This document shows positions 26,983 to 36,046 of a stretch of DNA of 64,000 bases, in pieces. Position 1 is the stretch's first letter; every line of letters starts with the position of its first letter. Source of the stretch: Hellea sp. (lineage in GTDB: Bacteria > Pseudomonadota > Alphaproteobacteria > Caulobacterales > Maricaulaceae); contig JAHDDC010000010.1 in NCBI GenBank assembly GCA_020629545.1, forward strand, positions 1 to 64,000, in the 5' to 3' direction. Position numbers and translations under genes: made by a program. A model generated the notes under the pieces. That model did no database searches. It saw only the letters and a list, made by a program, of their open reading frames with translations, and had not been told where the DNA came from.

Positions 26983-28845
26983 ATGAAAAAATCATTCCTA
27001 AGCGCGGCTTTCTTAACGCTATTTTTGCCTGTATCGGCAAACGCAGAGCAAACACCGTTTTGCGAAAATGGCGAGGTAATTATCCTGGATGGAGCGGAAA
27101 CCTGTATAAAAAGGGACAGTCTTTTACAGCTGATAACCGACTATCAGGATTATATGGTTTCTAGTAATCCTTATTCCGCTGGCGAGAAGGGTGATAAAGA
27201 AGCTTTAAGAAAGCTCCCAGATGTCAGCCCCGAGCAATTCCAAGCTCGAATCGAAACTTTCGAAAACTTTAAGGACCGGCACCAAAAAATAGATGCTGAA
27301 TCTTTGAATTCAGAAGATCGTTTGAACTATGATCTGTTTGGGTTTGTCTTAAATCAGTTCAGCCGACGAGCCCCATTTGATGAAGCCCGCATTCCCTTCA
27401 CGAATGATTCAGGTTTTTTTAATGAGCTCAGTTATGTCAGCCGTCAGACTCGGTTTGAAACCTCCTCCGATTATGAAGCCTATGCCGCGCGATTGTCTTT
27501 TCTTCCGCAATATTTTGGGCAACATCAAGCGAATATGCGGCGAGGAATTGTGAGTAATTACACGGCTGCAGCAGAAATCTTGACCGGTATAATTGATATG
27601 GTCAAAGCATTATCCGAATACGAAGCGGAACAGCATCCATACTTTGCCCCATTTAAGAACATTCCAGACAAAATTGAACCATCGGAGCAAGATAGGCTGA
27701 AGGCTCTCGGGGTCGCGGCACTGGATAATGCTGTTCTGCCAGCCTATCGGAACTTACACAAATTTCTGGAAGAAGAATATTTACCCAAAGCCCGGCCAGC
27801 GGTTGGAATAGGGACAACCGCCGAAGGACGTGCCCATTACGCGTCACTAGTTCGATATTATACAACTCTCGACATGACACCTGACGAAGTCCATGAGCTG
27901 GGTCTTCGCGAAGTCTCACGAATTCGAAGTGAAATGGACGCAATAATCCAAGAGGTCGGATTTGAAGGGGGTTTTGCCGCTTTTCTTGAATTTTTACGCA
28001 CGGACCCACAATTCTACGCCGAGAGTGAAGAAGAGTTATTAAAGGAAGCCGCGTGGCTAGCCAAACAGGTTGACGGCAAAATGCCAGAGTTTTTTAAGAC
28101 TCTTCCGCGTCTATCTTACGGAGTAATTCCCGTACCGGCAGAGATCGCTCCAAACTATACGACAGGCCGTTATTGGGGCGGCAACCCAGGACAAGGCAAA
28201 GCCGGAAATTATGTCGTAAATACCCATAATTTGACTCAGCGTCCGCTCTATAACCTTCCCGCCTTGACCCTGCATGAAGGTGTTCCAGGACACCACCATC
28301 AAATCAGTCTTGGACAGGAACTCGAAAATGTACCTGAGTTCCGAAGAAATTTGTACCCGACTGCTTTTGGAGAAGGTTGGGGATTGTATTCGGAGAAGCT
28401 CGGCGTTGAAATGGGTTTGTACAAGACACCTTATGAAAACTTCGGACGACTTTCCTATGAGATGTGGCGGGCTTGCCGCCTAGTTGTGGATACAGGAATG
28501 CATTGGAAAGGCTGGACACGAGATCAAGCGGAAAATTGCTTTTTGGAAAATTCTGCCTTGGCCAAACATAATATCAAAACCGAGGTTGAGCGTTACATTA
28601 GCTGGCCAGGGCAAGCCTTGGCCTACAAAATTGGAGAGCTAAAAATCATCGAACTTAGGGAGCGAGCCGAAAAAGCACTTGGAGATGATTTCTCAATCCG
28701 AGAGTTCCACGACGCCGTTTTGCTTAAAGGCGGCTTGCCCCTAAGTGTACTGGACACCAGAATCGATAATTGGATCGCCGAACAACAGAAAGAGTTTGCA
28801 GAAGGCGTTGATATCGTAAAGTCCGTGGAAGGTAGTCCAGAATAA
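26983..28845 (+). CDS. DUF885 family exported metallohydrolase-like protein
   Basis: A 620-residue protein with a signal peptide (A-N-A-E cleavage near residue 21); the ATG at 26983 is preceded by AAGGA. DUF885 proteins are peptidase-like; the metal motif H-E-G-V-P-G-H-H-H-Q is clear near residue 450, followed by a helical segment with T-A-F-G-E-G-W-G-L-Y-S-E-K-L carrying the downstream acidic residues. Such enzymes are predicted zinc peptidases of the envelope, possibly digesting peptides. It is a single gene closed by a strong terminator. Length is normal for the family. Confidence 0.9.
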   Translation: MKKSFLSAAFLTLFLPVSANAEQTPFCENGEVIILDGAETCIKRDSLLQLITDYQDYMVSSNPYSAGEKGDKEALRKLPDVSPEQFQARIETFENFKDRHQKIDAESLNSEDRLNYDLFGFVLNQFSRRAPFDEARIPFTNDSGFFNELSYVSRQTRFETSSDYEAYAARLSFLPQYFGQHQANMRRGIVSNYTAAAEILTGIIDMVKALSEYEAEQHPYFAPFKNIPDKIEPSEQDRLKALGVAALDNAVLPAYRNLHKFLEEEYLPKARPAVGIGTTAEGRAHYASLVRYYTTLDMTPDEVHELGLREVSRIRSEMDAIIQEVGFEGGFAAFLEFLRTDPQFYAESEEELLKEAAWLAKQVDGKMPEFFKTLPRLSYGVIPVPAEIAPNYTTGRYWGGNPGQGKAGNYVVNTHNLTQRPLYNLPALTLHEGVPGHHHQISLGQELENVPEFRRNLYPTAFGEGWGLYSEKLGVEMGLYKTPYENFGRLSYEMWRACRLVVDTGMHWKGWTRDQAENCFLENSALAKHNIKTEVERYISWPGQALAYKIGELKIIELRERAEKALGDDFSIREFHDAVLLKGGLPLSVLDTRIDNWIAEQQKEFAEGVDIVKSVEGSPE

Positions 28846-28850
28846 AAAAA

Positions 28851-28876
28851 GCCGCCTCAAAACTTAGGCGGCTTTA
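28851..28876. terminator. Bidirectional intrinsic terminator
   Basis: A seven-pair stem (GCCGCCT at 28851-28857, AGGCGGC at 28866-28872) with an A-tract to the left and T-tract to the right. It serves the DUF885 gene on the plus strand and the outer-membrane gene on the minus strand. Confidence 0.85.
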
Positions 28877-28899
28877 ATTTCTATTGTCTAGGTTATTGC

Positions 28900-29748
28900 C
28901 TAGAAGCGGTATCTTCCCCGCAGCATGACAGGAACCGTCCAGCTAGCGCTGCCATTATTTGATCCGGCTAACGGCACACTTGTTGTCAGATCGGACGTAT
29001 CAGTCTTAAGAAGTCCGGTATACCGAACCCCAGTTTCGAGTCCGAGGGTTGCGCGGTTAAACACAGGTGCTTCAACGCCTACTAAACCGGCACCTGTTGG
29101 AACCCAGCCGCCTTCATAGAGGTTGACGTTACCACCATTATACGGGTTATTTCTGTATGTTGCGTTTTCTAAGGCAATGTCATCAACATGAGCGGCACCT
29201 ACGCGTCCTTCGACATATGGGCGCACAGAACCGAATACAGGTGCTGATGTCGGAGTGAAATACTGGCGTAATCCGACTTCAACGCCATAGCGTTCATAGT
29301 CTGATAGCTGACCTGTGACGTTGCGATCGTTGATTGACCCTAAAATCACATCGTTACCTTCGGCTTTGGCGTAATTTCCCATCAGCGTGACTTTACGGTT
29401 TGGATTAAGCGCGTATGAACCACCGAGTTCATAACGCATACCATCCTCATAGCCTGTGTCGAAGCTAACGTTTTCAGATGTTACACCGGGGATCGCGTTA
29501 ATTTCGTCGCCCGTGATGATGTCACCACCAACAATAAATTCCGGCCCGATTGCGCCTTCCAAGTTCCATCTCGCTAGGCGCTTTCCGCCTACGCAGCAAG
29601 GATCTTGCTTGTGTTTTGTAGTATGTTGACCACTATAATAGCCTTGATTATAGCCGTTATAGGTAGAACTTGAATGGTGATTTGAACCACCGAGCCAAGA
29701 ACACCCAGAAAGTGCGATTGCAGCTGCACCTAATAGCAAAGTACGCAT
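28900..29748 (-). CDS. Lipobox-bearing outer-membrane beta-barrel protein, paralogue 1
   Basis: A 282-residue protein. The ATG ending at 29748 gives a lipoprotein signal with L-S-G-C at Cys16, then a Ser/Asn/Tyr-rich linker with a Cys-Cys pair, then an acidic and aromatic beta-strand region ending in R-Y-R-F, the C-terminal Phe typical of outer-membrane barrels. The segments E-F-I-V-G-G-D-I-I-T-G-D and G-G-W-V-P-T-G-A-G-L-V-G recur in the next upstream gene, so the two are paralogues. An outer-membrane or surface protein is likely; substrate unknown. A lipobox together with barrel signature is uncommon. Confidence 0.75.
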   Translation of the reverse strand: MRTLLLGAAAIALSGCSWLGGSNHHSSSTYNGYNQGYYSGQHTTKHKQDPCCVGGKRLARWNLEGAIGPEFIVGGDIITGDEINAIPGVTSENVSFDTGYEDGMRYELGGSYALNPNRKVTLMGNYAKAEGNDVILGSINDRNVTGQLSDYERYGVEVGLRQYFTPTSAPVFGSVRPYVEGRVGAAHVDDIALENATYRNNPYNGGNVNLYEGGWVPTGAGLVGVEAPVFNRATLGLETGVRYTGLLKTDTSDLTTSVPLAGSNNGSASWTVPVMLRGRYRF

Positions 29749-29867
29749 TGTTACCATCCATATGTTGTTCTGATTTGGCACAATTGCCGTTCACGTCAGA
29801 TTTCAGAGCGATCCGATGCAAGGACGAGGCCAAATCTTGTTTATTGGGCTGGATTTAAATGCAAAAA

Positions 29868-29890
29868 ACCCGGCCATTGCCGGGTCTTGT
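29868..29890 (-). terminator. Intrinsic terminator after paralogue 2
   Basis: A seven-pair stem (29868-29874 with 29879-29885), loop of four bases, and a T-tract on the minus strand side. It ends the gene at 29911-31305 before the paralogue 1 gene, so the pair is not one simple operon. Confidence 0.75.
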
Positions 29891-29910
29891 AATCTAAATT
29901 GGTAAAAATT

Positions 29911-31305
29911 TTAGAAAGAGACGCGTCCGCGTAGTCTTACTGGCACAGACCATCGATCATCAGACACGAAGTTAGAGTCTAGATCGTCGGTCCATCGGAT
30001 GCCGGTTTCAACACCAATCGCTGATCTGTTCCCCATGGCCCATTCCGCACCAATAAGTCCAGATGCAGTTGGAGACCATCCTCCATCGACATAAGTCTGG
30101 GTGAAAACAGCTGGGTCAACCAAGGTTGCTGACGCTTGGGTCAGATCAACATCTTTTGTTTTAACAAAACCTGCCGTACCGCCAATATAAGGGCGCATTC
30201 CTGTCGGATAGCCCATATATTTACGGAAACCACCTTCGATCGTGTATTGCTCCAAGTCGCTGAATTCGGCGTATAGATCTTCTGTAACCGTACCACCGTC
30301 GGTCACTGTGCCGACTTTCAGCGCGTTACCATCAGCTTTCGTATATCCAACACGGCCAAGGAGAGTCATATTGTGATTGACATCATAGGTCGCTGTTAAA
30401 TCTACACCTTTGGCGTTATCAAAAGCATCGGCATAGCCGATTGGGATGAGGTCTGACACGACCCCAGTAGCTCCAACTGGAGTTGTTCCGCCAGTTCCAC
30501 CAAATGGTTTTGACACATCTCCAGGGAAAATATCACCACCGACGATGAAATCCTGTCCACCACCGAGTTCCAAACCGAATGGAAGCGATCCGCCGCCAAA
30601 GCCACCGCCATAGTTATAGCCGCCGCTGTAACTCTGGGCTTGATAATAGGCTGGATATGGCTGTGGGACATAGATCGGTGCGCCTTGAACCGTTTGAACT
30701 GTACCGCCGCCTGGAAGAGTTTGAATTCCACCGACAGCAGCCCCGTAAGGTGCTGCGCTACTTAATGTGGTGATTCCGCCGCCGCCAAATCCTGATCCTG
30801 CGCCATATGCGCCAGCTCCAAGACCAGCAACACCTGCTCCGAGGCCGCTAATGCCCGTTCCGCCGCCAAAAGCTCCGGCTCCGCCAGGCGCGTACATCCC
30901 TGCACCGCCCAAACCGCCAGCACCTTGCAGTCCAGTTCCATACCCATTTACGCCATATGCGCCGCGAAGTCCTGCTCCGCCAACACCCATGCCTGACCCT
31001 GCGCCATACATGCCTGCTCCAGCGCCATATGCGCCGCCGCCTGCTCCGTACATTCCGCCTCCAGCGCCATACATCCCGCCGCCGTGAGCTACGCCATATC
31101 CAGCGCCCTGAGCACATCCCCCGGCACTGCCGCCAGCGTATCCGTATCCAGCGTTAGCGAAGTTTGCACTTGCGCCGCCCTGCATACAGCCATTGTATAC
31201 TCCATTATATCCGTACCCGTAGGAGTCGCCGTAGCTACCTCCACTTCCAAGCCATGAACAGCCAGATAATAATACGGCGGATAGTGCGCAAGCTGCTAAT
31301 CGCAT
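29911..31305 (-). CDS. Gly/Ala-rich lipobox-bearing outer-membrane protein, paralogue 2
   Basis: A 464-residue protein starting at the ATG ending at 31305 (GAGGAG eight bases upstream). Lipobox L-S-G-C puts lipidated Cys at residue 16, identical in position to paralogue 1 and followed by the same S-W-L-G. Residues about 25-230 are very rich in Gly, Ala and Tyr, with units of the M-Y-G-A-G-G-G type repeated in tandem. The C-terminal part (about 245-464) is a barrel-like domain with F-I-V-G-G-D-I-F-P-G-D, ending V-S-F. The Gly-rich region may form a flexible surface stalk or adhesive segment. Confidence 0.78.
   Translation of the reverse strand: MRLAACALSAVLLSGCSWLGSGGSYGDSYGYGYNGVYNGCMQGGASANFANAGYGYAGGSAGGCAQGAGYGVAHGGGMYGAGGGMYGAGGGAYGAGAGMYGAGSGMGVGGAGLRGAYGVNGYGTGLQGAGGLGGAGMYAPGGAGAFGGGTGISGLGAGVAGLGAGAYGAGSGFGGGGITTLSSAAPYGAAVGGIQTLPGGGTVQTVQGAPIYVPQPYPAYYQAQSYSGGYNYGGGFGGGSLPFGLELGGGQDFIVGGDIFPGDVSKPFGGTGGTTPVGATGVVSDLIPIGYADAFDNAKGVDLTATYDVNHNMTLLGRVGYTKADGNALKVGTVTDGGTVTEDLYAEFSDLEQYTIEGGFRKYMGYPTGMRPYIGGTAGFVKTKDVDLTQASATLVDPAVFTQTYVDGGWSPTASGLIGAEWAMGNRSAIGVETGIRWTDDLDSNFVSDDRWSVPVRLRGRVSF
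30770..31100. repeat. Low-complexity coding repeat (Gly-Ala-Gly-Met/Ala-Tyr units)
   Basis: The DNA is a run of short imperfect tandem repeats around GCGCCATA-type units, about 21 bases each, coding for G-A-G-x-M-Y units in the minus-strand gene. The plus strand shows a long Pro-rich open frame here, which is a shadow of the repeats and not a gene. Repeats of this kind can vary in copy number by slippage. Confidence 0.7.
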
Positions 31306-31688
31306 TTTGGACTCCTCTTCCCTAGTTTTTTTCATTTCGTAATCCTGTTAACCATATGATGCTTAAGAAAAGGTTTTTAAAAAGAAAACAAAACCTTAAG
31401 ACGTCAAAAACCTTTTGTTAAAAATTGAAATTGGCCGATTGAGCGAAAAGAGACCGCCCCAGGCGGTCAGCTTCGAGTTCTTCAGAGGGAGTGAAATTTT
31501 CAGGGTAGCGAACGTGCTTTGCGGTCGCGTTTCATCGACTTTACGAAAACTTACAGTTTGAAATGTCGCCGTTGCGATGTGCATGGTCACTCCGATTGAT
31601 AATGCGAATTGCATTATGGTTAACAGAGTGATGAACTGCTTTGCTTAACAAGGTGTTTAAAACAGAAAGAAAAGCCAAAAAATAGTTT
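31306..31688. other. Intergenic region upstream of the Gly-rich outer-membrane gene
   Basis: About 380 bases, AT-rich, with two copies of the octamer TTAACCAT or its complement (31348-31355 plus, 31616-31623 minus), resembling CtrA half-sites, and a GC-rich hairpin (31452-31468, stem GACCGCC/GGCGGTC). Other than the tentative 62-codon frame I see no gene. It must contain the promoter of paralogue 2 and the end of arsC. Confidence 0.4.
31396..31584 (-). CDS. Possible small protein of 62 residues
   Basis: A 62-codon open frame with GGAGTG six bases before its ATG, in a 380-base stretch that otherwise holds no gene. The product is basic and mostly polar, with a T-A-W-G-G-L-F-S-L segment and no signal or membrane helix. 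I do not recognise it. A seven-pair hairpin (31452-31468) lies inside the frame and is followed on the minus strand by TCTTTTC, so the region could instead give a small RNA. Evidence is limited to the ribosome site, so this is tentative. Confidence 0.25.
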   Translation of the reverse strand: MHIATATFQTVSFRKVDETRPQSTFATLKISLPLKNSKLTAWGGLFSLNRPISIFNKRFLTS

Positions 31689-32033
31689 TTAGAGCAATTT
31701 CAATACGTTTTCAGGTGGTCGGCCCAATATGGCTCTACTGTTTTTGATGACGATCGGTCTTTCGATCAGTTTTGGATGTTTGGCCATAGCACTAATAAGG
31801 ACATCCTCATTATTCTCATCTTTAAGACCCAATTCTTTATATATAGGTTCACCTTTACGAAGCAGGTCACGCACATTTTGTAAATCTAAGGCTTTTAGGA
31901 TATCTCGAATTTCAACTGCGCTTGGCGGTTCCTGTAAATATAAAATAATTTCAGGTTCAATCCCGGACTCCCTCAACAAGTTGAGAGTTTGGCGAGATTT
32001 TGAGCATCTCGGATTGTGATAAATTTTATACAT
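31689..32033 (-). CDS. ArsC-family (thioredoxin-fold) arsenate reductase-like protein
   Basis: A 114-residue protein starting Y-K-I-Y-H-N-P-R-C-S-K-S-R-Q with the catalytic Cys10, as in the glutaredoxin-dependent ArsC/Spx/YffB fold. The C-terminal I-E-R-P-I-V and R-P-P-E-N-V-L segments also fit ArsC. It reduces arsenate in known members; no arsenite efflux gene or ArsR is nearby, so detoxification in an operon is not evident. I choose the ATG ending at 32033 for family fit; an ATG six codons upstream (32051) is possible. It overlaps the ABC ATPase gene end. Confidence 0.82.
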   Translation of the reverse strand: MYKIYHNPRCSKSRQTLNLLRESGIEPEIILYLQEPPSAVEIRDILKALDLQNVRDLLRKGEPIYKELGLKDENNEDVLISAMAKHPKLIERPIVIKNSRAILGRPPENVLKLL

Positions 32034-32799
32034 CTTGTCCAAACTCGTCATTCTTTATCAGAGACGCCCTCATATCCTTACGCATTTTGTTAGAATGATT
32101 GACATACTCATCTATAATCTCGGCCGCTGTACCAGCTTTTCGGATAACGCCCCTATCTAACCAAATAGCTTTTGCACAATATTGTTTGACAATATTAACA
32201 TTGTGACTCGCCAAAATAAATCCTCTGGATCCTGTAATCATGTTATTTAAGCGCTTCTCAGCTTTATGTTTAAATCTTTCATCTCCAGCGCCGATCCATT
32301 CATCAATCAATAGAATTTCAGGTTGTAGCGACGTGGCAACAGCAAAGCTTAAACGCATGCCCATACCCCTAGAATAAGTTCGAACAGGCTGATCAATAAC
32401 AGGCTCAAGTTCCGCGAATTTAAATATTCCAGGAACAGATTGTTCGGCTTCGGCGCTACTCTTCCCGCCAATCATACTCATAATAATGGCATTCTGACGC
32501 CCGGTAAGCTCAGGCTTCATTCCGATTCCCATATTAAAGAGTCCCTGAATGGAGTTACCAAAGGTCTCAATCACCCCCGCCGATGGCGGATAAACACCGG
32601 CTAAAACCCTCAGCAAAGTCGACTTCCCAGAACCGTTCGGACCAATAAGGGCCAGATTTTCACCTTCTCGCAACTCTATGGAAATATTTTTTAGAGCCAT
32701 AGTATGGCCCATCTTTTGTTGACGAAATAATCCTAGGCCTGTTGTTGTATCAGGATAGGCTAGGCTCAAACGATCTGTTTGTAAGAGTAATTTGGCCAT
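32026..32799 (-). CDS. Polysaccharide export ABC transporter ATPase (Wzt/KpsT/TagH type)
   Basis: The 257-residue ATPase of a polysaccharide exporter. Walker A G-P-N-G-S-G-K-S-T, signature Y-S-R-G-M-G-M-R-L-S-F and Walker B L-L-I-D-E-W-I-G-A-G-D are those of the Wzt/KpsT subfamily. There is no C-terminal carbohydrate-binding extension, so it resembles KpsT or short TagH rather than O9a-type Wzt. I start at the ATG ending at 32799, with TAGGTG upstream; the ORF's earlier GTG is adjacent. The permease gene ends three bases upstream, and together they pump an undecaprenyl- or lipid-linked glycan across the inner membrane. Confidence 0.92.
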   Translation of the reverse strand: MAKLLLQTDRLSLAYPDTTTGLGLFRQQKMGHTMALKNISIELREGENLALIGPNGSGKSTLLRVLAGVYPPSAGVIETFGNSIQGLFNMGIGMKPELTGRQNAIIMSMIGGKSSAEAEQSVPGIFKFAELEPVIDQPVRTYSRGMGMRLSFAVATSLQPEILLIDEWIGAGDERFKHKAEKRLNNMITGSRGFILASHNVNIVKQYCAKAIWLDRGVIRKAGTAAEIIDEYVNHSNKMRKDMRASLIKNDEFGQDV

Positions 32800-32802
32800 C
32801 AC

Positions 32803-33576
32803 CTAAATCCAGAAAGCCAGATTTTTTGATCTGGTTTTCACCAGATATAAAGCTAAGGCCCAGCCAATAATTGTTATACATGTCACGACAATCCACGCCA
32901 AACTCGAAACGGCTCCATTGACAAGCGGCTCTCTTATAATGGCCAAATAATGCGTAAATGGATTAAAATCCATGATGAACGCTTTTGGACCCAATTGCTG
33001 CGGCAGGTATAAAATCGGTGTAACAAAAAACATCACATGCATGATCGCTCGAACCAAATGCAAAAGATCTCGGAAACGAGTACACAAAATTCCAAAAGCA
33101 ATGTGCACCCACATCGAATTCAGTACCAGAATCAGAAATCCTGGGATTATAGTAAGCGTAACCCATGACTGATCCCACGAATGAAAAACAAGCAGAGCCA
33201 AACTGACCAACGACACTAATCCAAAACCAATCAGATGACGCATAATATTTTCGGCGACAAAAGTCCCCAGGGATAGCTGAGTCCCTAAGATCCAAGACCT
33301 CGAGGTAACGAAAACATTACATCCGTCTGTGACTGACGCTGTGATAAACGTCCAAATCGCGTAACCTATCGTCACCCAAAGCGAATACATAGCCGTATCA
33401 AGACCAGCGATTTCACCAAAGATAAAAATCTTGACCCCGATAAACATAATAAAAGAGATGCTGATCCAAAATATGCCGATTATGCTTCGGCGATAAATTT
33501 GGTTCATGTCGGCCCATGCCAACCGCCACCAGAGCGGTACATTTAGAAACCCGCTAAAAAACGATTTTAAGACCAT
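32803..33576 (-). CDS. Polysaccharide export ABC transporter permease (Wzm/KpsM/TagG type)
   Basis: A 257-residue permease with six predicted membrane segments and the ABC-2 family look of Wzm/KpsM: N-terminal W-W-R-L-A-W-A-D-M-N-Q-I-Y-R-R-S and the F-V-T-P-I-L-Y-L-P and N-P-F-T-H-Y-L-A-I-I-R-E-P-L segments. With the ATPase after it, it exports a polysaccharide. It follows the large glycosyltransferase gene by 21 bases on the same strand, so the four genes from the sulfotransferase at 36802 to arsC may form one transcript. Confidence 0.9.
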   Translation of the reverse strand: MVLKSFFSGFLNVPLWWRLAWADMNQIYRRSIIGIFWISISFIMFIGVKIFIFGEIAGLDTAMYSLWVTIGYAIWTFITASVTDGCNVFVTSRSWILGTQLSLGTFVAENIMRHLIGFGLVSLVSLALLVFHSWDQSWVTLTIIPGFLILVLNSMWVHIAFGILCTRFRDLLHLVRAIMHVMFFVTPILYLPQQLGPKAFIMDFNPFTHYLAIIREPLVNGAVSSLAWIVVTCITIIGWALALYLVKTRSKNLAFWI

Positions 33577-33597
33577 CTCTGTCTTTCCGCAGCTATT

Positions 33598-36030
33598 TTA
33601 CGTTAATAGCTTCTCGAATAATGGGGCAACATTTTGATAGGCGTAATTTTCGTTGTGGTAAATGACGCCACTGGTTGATGCTTTTTCCCATTTCTTTTCG
33701 TCGGAATAGAGCGCATGACATAATTTTGCAAACTCAGCAGGCTTATTCGCTGCGAAACGAATGTCCTTAAGTCCTTTGGACGCCATGCCTTCAAACGCAA
33801 TATCCGTTCCAACACAAGGCACACCGGCACCGATACTAGAGGCGACTTTTCCTTTTAATCCTGCACCAAATCGGAGAGGCGCTATCGTTAGTCTGAGCCC
33901 TGCTAGAAAATCCTCAAGGTCAGGAATAAACCCATCTATAACCACACTGTCCGACGCAAATTCGTAAAACTCTTTTGGCATATGCGAACCGCAAATGCGT
34001 AATTTCGCATTAGGTAATTTCTTTGAGATAGATGGCCAGATTTCTTTCACCATCCAATGTACGGCATCAACATTAGGGGGATGTCGATAGCCACCTATAA
34101 ACGCGATGTCCTCACGCTTTTCATAACCGCCCCGGCGCTCTGCCTCGTTACGTATTAATGGAATGGTAGATATTTTTGATGCGGGAACATTATGTTCTTT
34201 CGACAGCAGGTCTCGTTCGTGTTCACTGATGACGATGATTTTATTGGCTTTCTCGATATAAGATAATTCCTGCGACTTCATACTCTTCGCCGCTTTCATA
34301 TCAGCCGACTTTCCTGATATTTCTGCCTCACGCATCATCCGTAAAAAATGAAGATCAACAGTATTATAAATGATTTTGGCAGATGGACACTTCTTACGAA
34401 TGATATCAAGATAGTGTTCACACGACTCCGCTCGAGACAAAACCACGTAATCAAACATATCCCCACGCTCTTCAAGCAATGCGTTCATGTTCGTATAAAA
34501 TGGCGCATAAATACATTCAACGCCCATCCGTTCAAGATTCTCGGTCGCTTCACCCCAGTGCGCAAAATTCGACCCCGGCACAAAATGAACGCGATGCCCT
34601 TGGGCACTTAGAATTTTCATCGTGTAAAATGCGTCAACAGAACCAGAATCTTTGTCTGGCTCGGGTGTTACAGCGTCCACATATAATATGTGTGACCGAG
34701 CCATGCGGTCAGATGCAATTTCCGGAGTAGTACCATTGGCCAGGTGAGTACCCAAGGCATCCGCCCATATCCGGCGAAATGTTCCCCGATTAACTTCCTG
34801 GTATTTCTTAGCGCCGGATGTAACATCTGTTCCGGAACTTAGGCCTTCAATATGGATAACCGAAGATGCGGGTTGATATAAAACGCGCTGCCGCATTGAT
34901 CTAACTTTGAAGCAAATATCAGTGTCTTCATAATAGGCTTTTTCAAGTTCAGTATTGAACCCACCTATTTCTTCCCACAGGTCCCGCCTGATCATTAATG
35001 ACGCTCCGGAAACATAATCGACGTCACGGACATAGTTGTATTTTGGATGCTCTGGATTTTGACCACGGCCCCAATTCCATCCCGATGCATCTTCCCAAAT
35101 AATCCCGCCAGCCTCCTGAAGAGATCCGTCGGGGAATATAAGCTTCGACCCAACGATGCCGACATCACCATGTTCTTGGAAGGTACGATAAAGCAACTCC
35201 ATCCAGCCTGGATTGACCAGCGTATCATTATTCAAAAAGATAATGTAATCGCCGCGAGCCAATTTAGCATTCTCATTACAGTTATTCAAAAATCCGAGGT
35301 TCTCAGGATTTCTATTATACCTTAATCCCGGAATGGTTTTCAAAATCGTATGAAATGGATCTGGCGACGTGTCATCTGCCAAAATAACTTCGTAATCGAC
35401 GCTCACATGCTGTTGGCTAATCGATTTAAGACAGGCAATCGTCTGTGATATTTCATTGTAAACCGGAACAATAATAGAGACCACAGGCTTATCGGTTTCC
35501 ACAAAGGAAAACTTGATTTCGGTGTTTTCAATATCGATATCTGAATCAGGTTTGGGAATTCGATTGCTCTCAGGCGCGCCGCCTAACCGGATTGCAACAC
35601 CCGTCATTTTTCTGGCCATACGCAATTTCATCAGTTCAGGGAGCGGCATGGCATGTCTGACATATCGAAGCGTATTATAAGCGGCGCGTTTTGTGGTCGC
35701 GCGAATAGGATGTTTTTCGTAATAGTCGAGTTTGTGCGTCAGATGTGTGTTGACTATGCTCAGATCTTTCTCGACCATCTCCGTACGTTTCGTATTCAGC
35801 CGACTCTTAAGCTCATTTGATTCATGTAGCTTTCTGAATTGCGTATTTTCATTTTCGGCAACGTTAAGTTTTTCTCTGACATCATAGAGCTCTTCGCCCA
35901 TTGATTTGAGTTGAGCTTTGAGTTTCTCAAATTCTGCCTCGATTTTGGCGCTGCGTTCAGACGTTTTGGAAAGCTTCGCCTTGAGTGTACGCAATTCTTT
36001 GATTAATTCTGCTTTGGTCTTTTTGGTCAT
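33598..36030 (-). CDS. Two-domain glycosyltransferase (GT2-GT4) with coiled-coil N-terminus
   Basis: An 810-residue protein from the ATG ending at 36030 (AGG six bases upstream). Residues about 1-95 are charged and helical, a coiled coil. Residues about 185-430 are a GT2 domain: V-S-I-I-V-P-V-Y-N-E, A-D-D-T-S-P-D and D-x-D-type N-N-D-T-L-V. Residues about 450-800 form a second GT-B (GT4-type) glycosyltransferase with R-N-E-A-E-R-R-G-G-Y and G-A-G-L-K-G-K-V-A. Such bifunctional enzymes lengthen capsule or exopolysaccharide chains. The neighbours (exporter, sulfotransferase) fit a surface glycan pathway. Confidence 0.88.
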   Translation of the reverse strand: MTKKTKAELIKELRTLKAKLSKTSERSAKIEAEFEKLKAQLKSMGEELYDVREKLNVAENENTQFRKLHESNELKSRLNTKRTEMVEKDLSIVNTHLTHKLDYYEKHPIRATTKRAAYNTLRYVRHAMPLPELMKLRMARKMTGVAIRLGGAPESNRIPKPDSDIDIENTEIKFSFVETDKPVVSIIVPVYNEISQTIACLKSISQQHVSVDYEVILADDTSPDPFHTILKTIPGLRYNRNPENLGFLNNCNENAKLARGDYIIFLNNDTLVNPGWMELLYRTFQEHGDVGIVGSKLIFPDGSLQEAGGIIWEDASGWNWGRGQNPEHPKYNYVRDVDYVSGASLMIRRDLWEEIGGFNTELEKAYYEDTDICFKVRSMRQRVLYQPASSVIHIEGLSSGTDVTSGAKKYQEVNRGTFRRIWADALGTHLANGTTPEIASDRMARSHILYVDAVTPEPDKDSGSVDAFYTMKILSAQGHRVHFVPGSNFAHWGEATENLERMGVECIYAPFYTNMNALLEERGDMFDYVVLSRAESCEHYLDIIRKKCPSAKIIYNTVDLHFLRMMREAEISGKSADMKAAKSMKSQELSYIEKANKIIVISEHERDLLSKEHNVPASKISTIPLIRNEAERRGGYEKREDIAFIGGYRHPPNVDAVHWMVKEIWPSISKKLPNAKLRICGSHMPKEFYEFASDSVVIDGFIPDLEDFLAGLRLTIAPLRFGAGLKGKVASSIGAGVPCVGTDIAFEGMASKGLKDIRFAANKPAEFAKLCHALYSDEKKWEKASTSGVIYHNENYAYQNVAPLFEKLLT

Positions 36031-36046
36031 TGTTAGCCTCGGGCGC

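Noticed and set aside
30767-31087. A Pro-rich open frame on the plus strand
   Set aside because: It is the complement of the Gly/Ala-rich repeats of the minus-strand outer-membrane gene; it lacks a ribosome site and has only repeat-derived content.
30770-31100. A CRISPR-like repeat array
   Set aside because: The repeats are short, imperfect and in frame with a coding region; there are no unique spacers of constant length and no cas gene.
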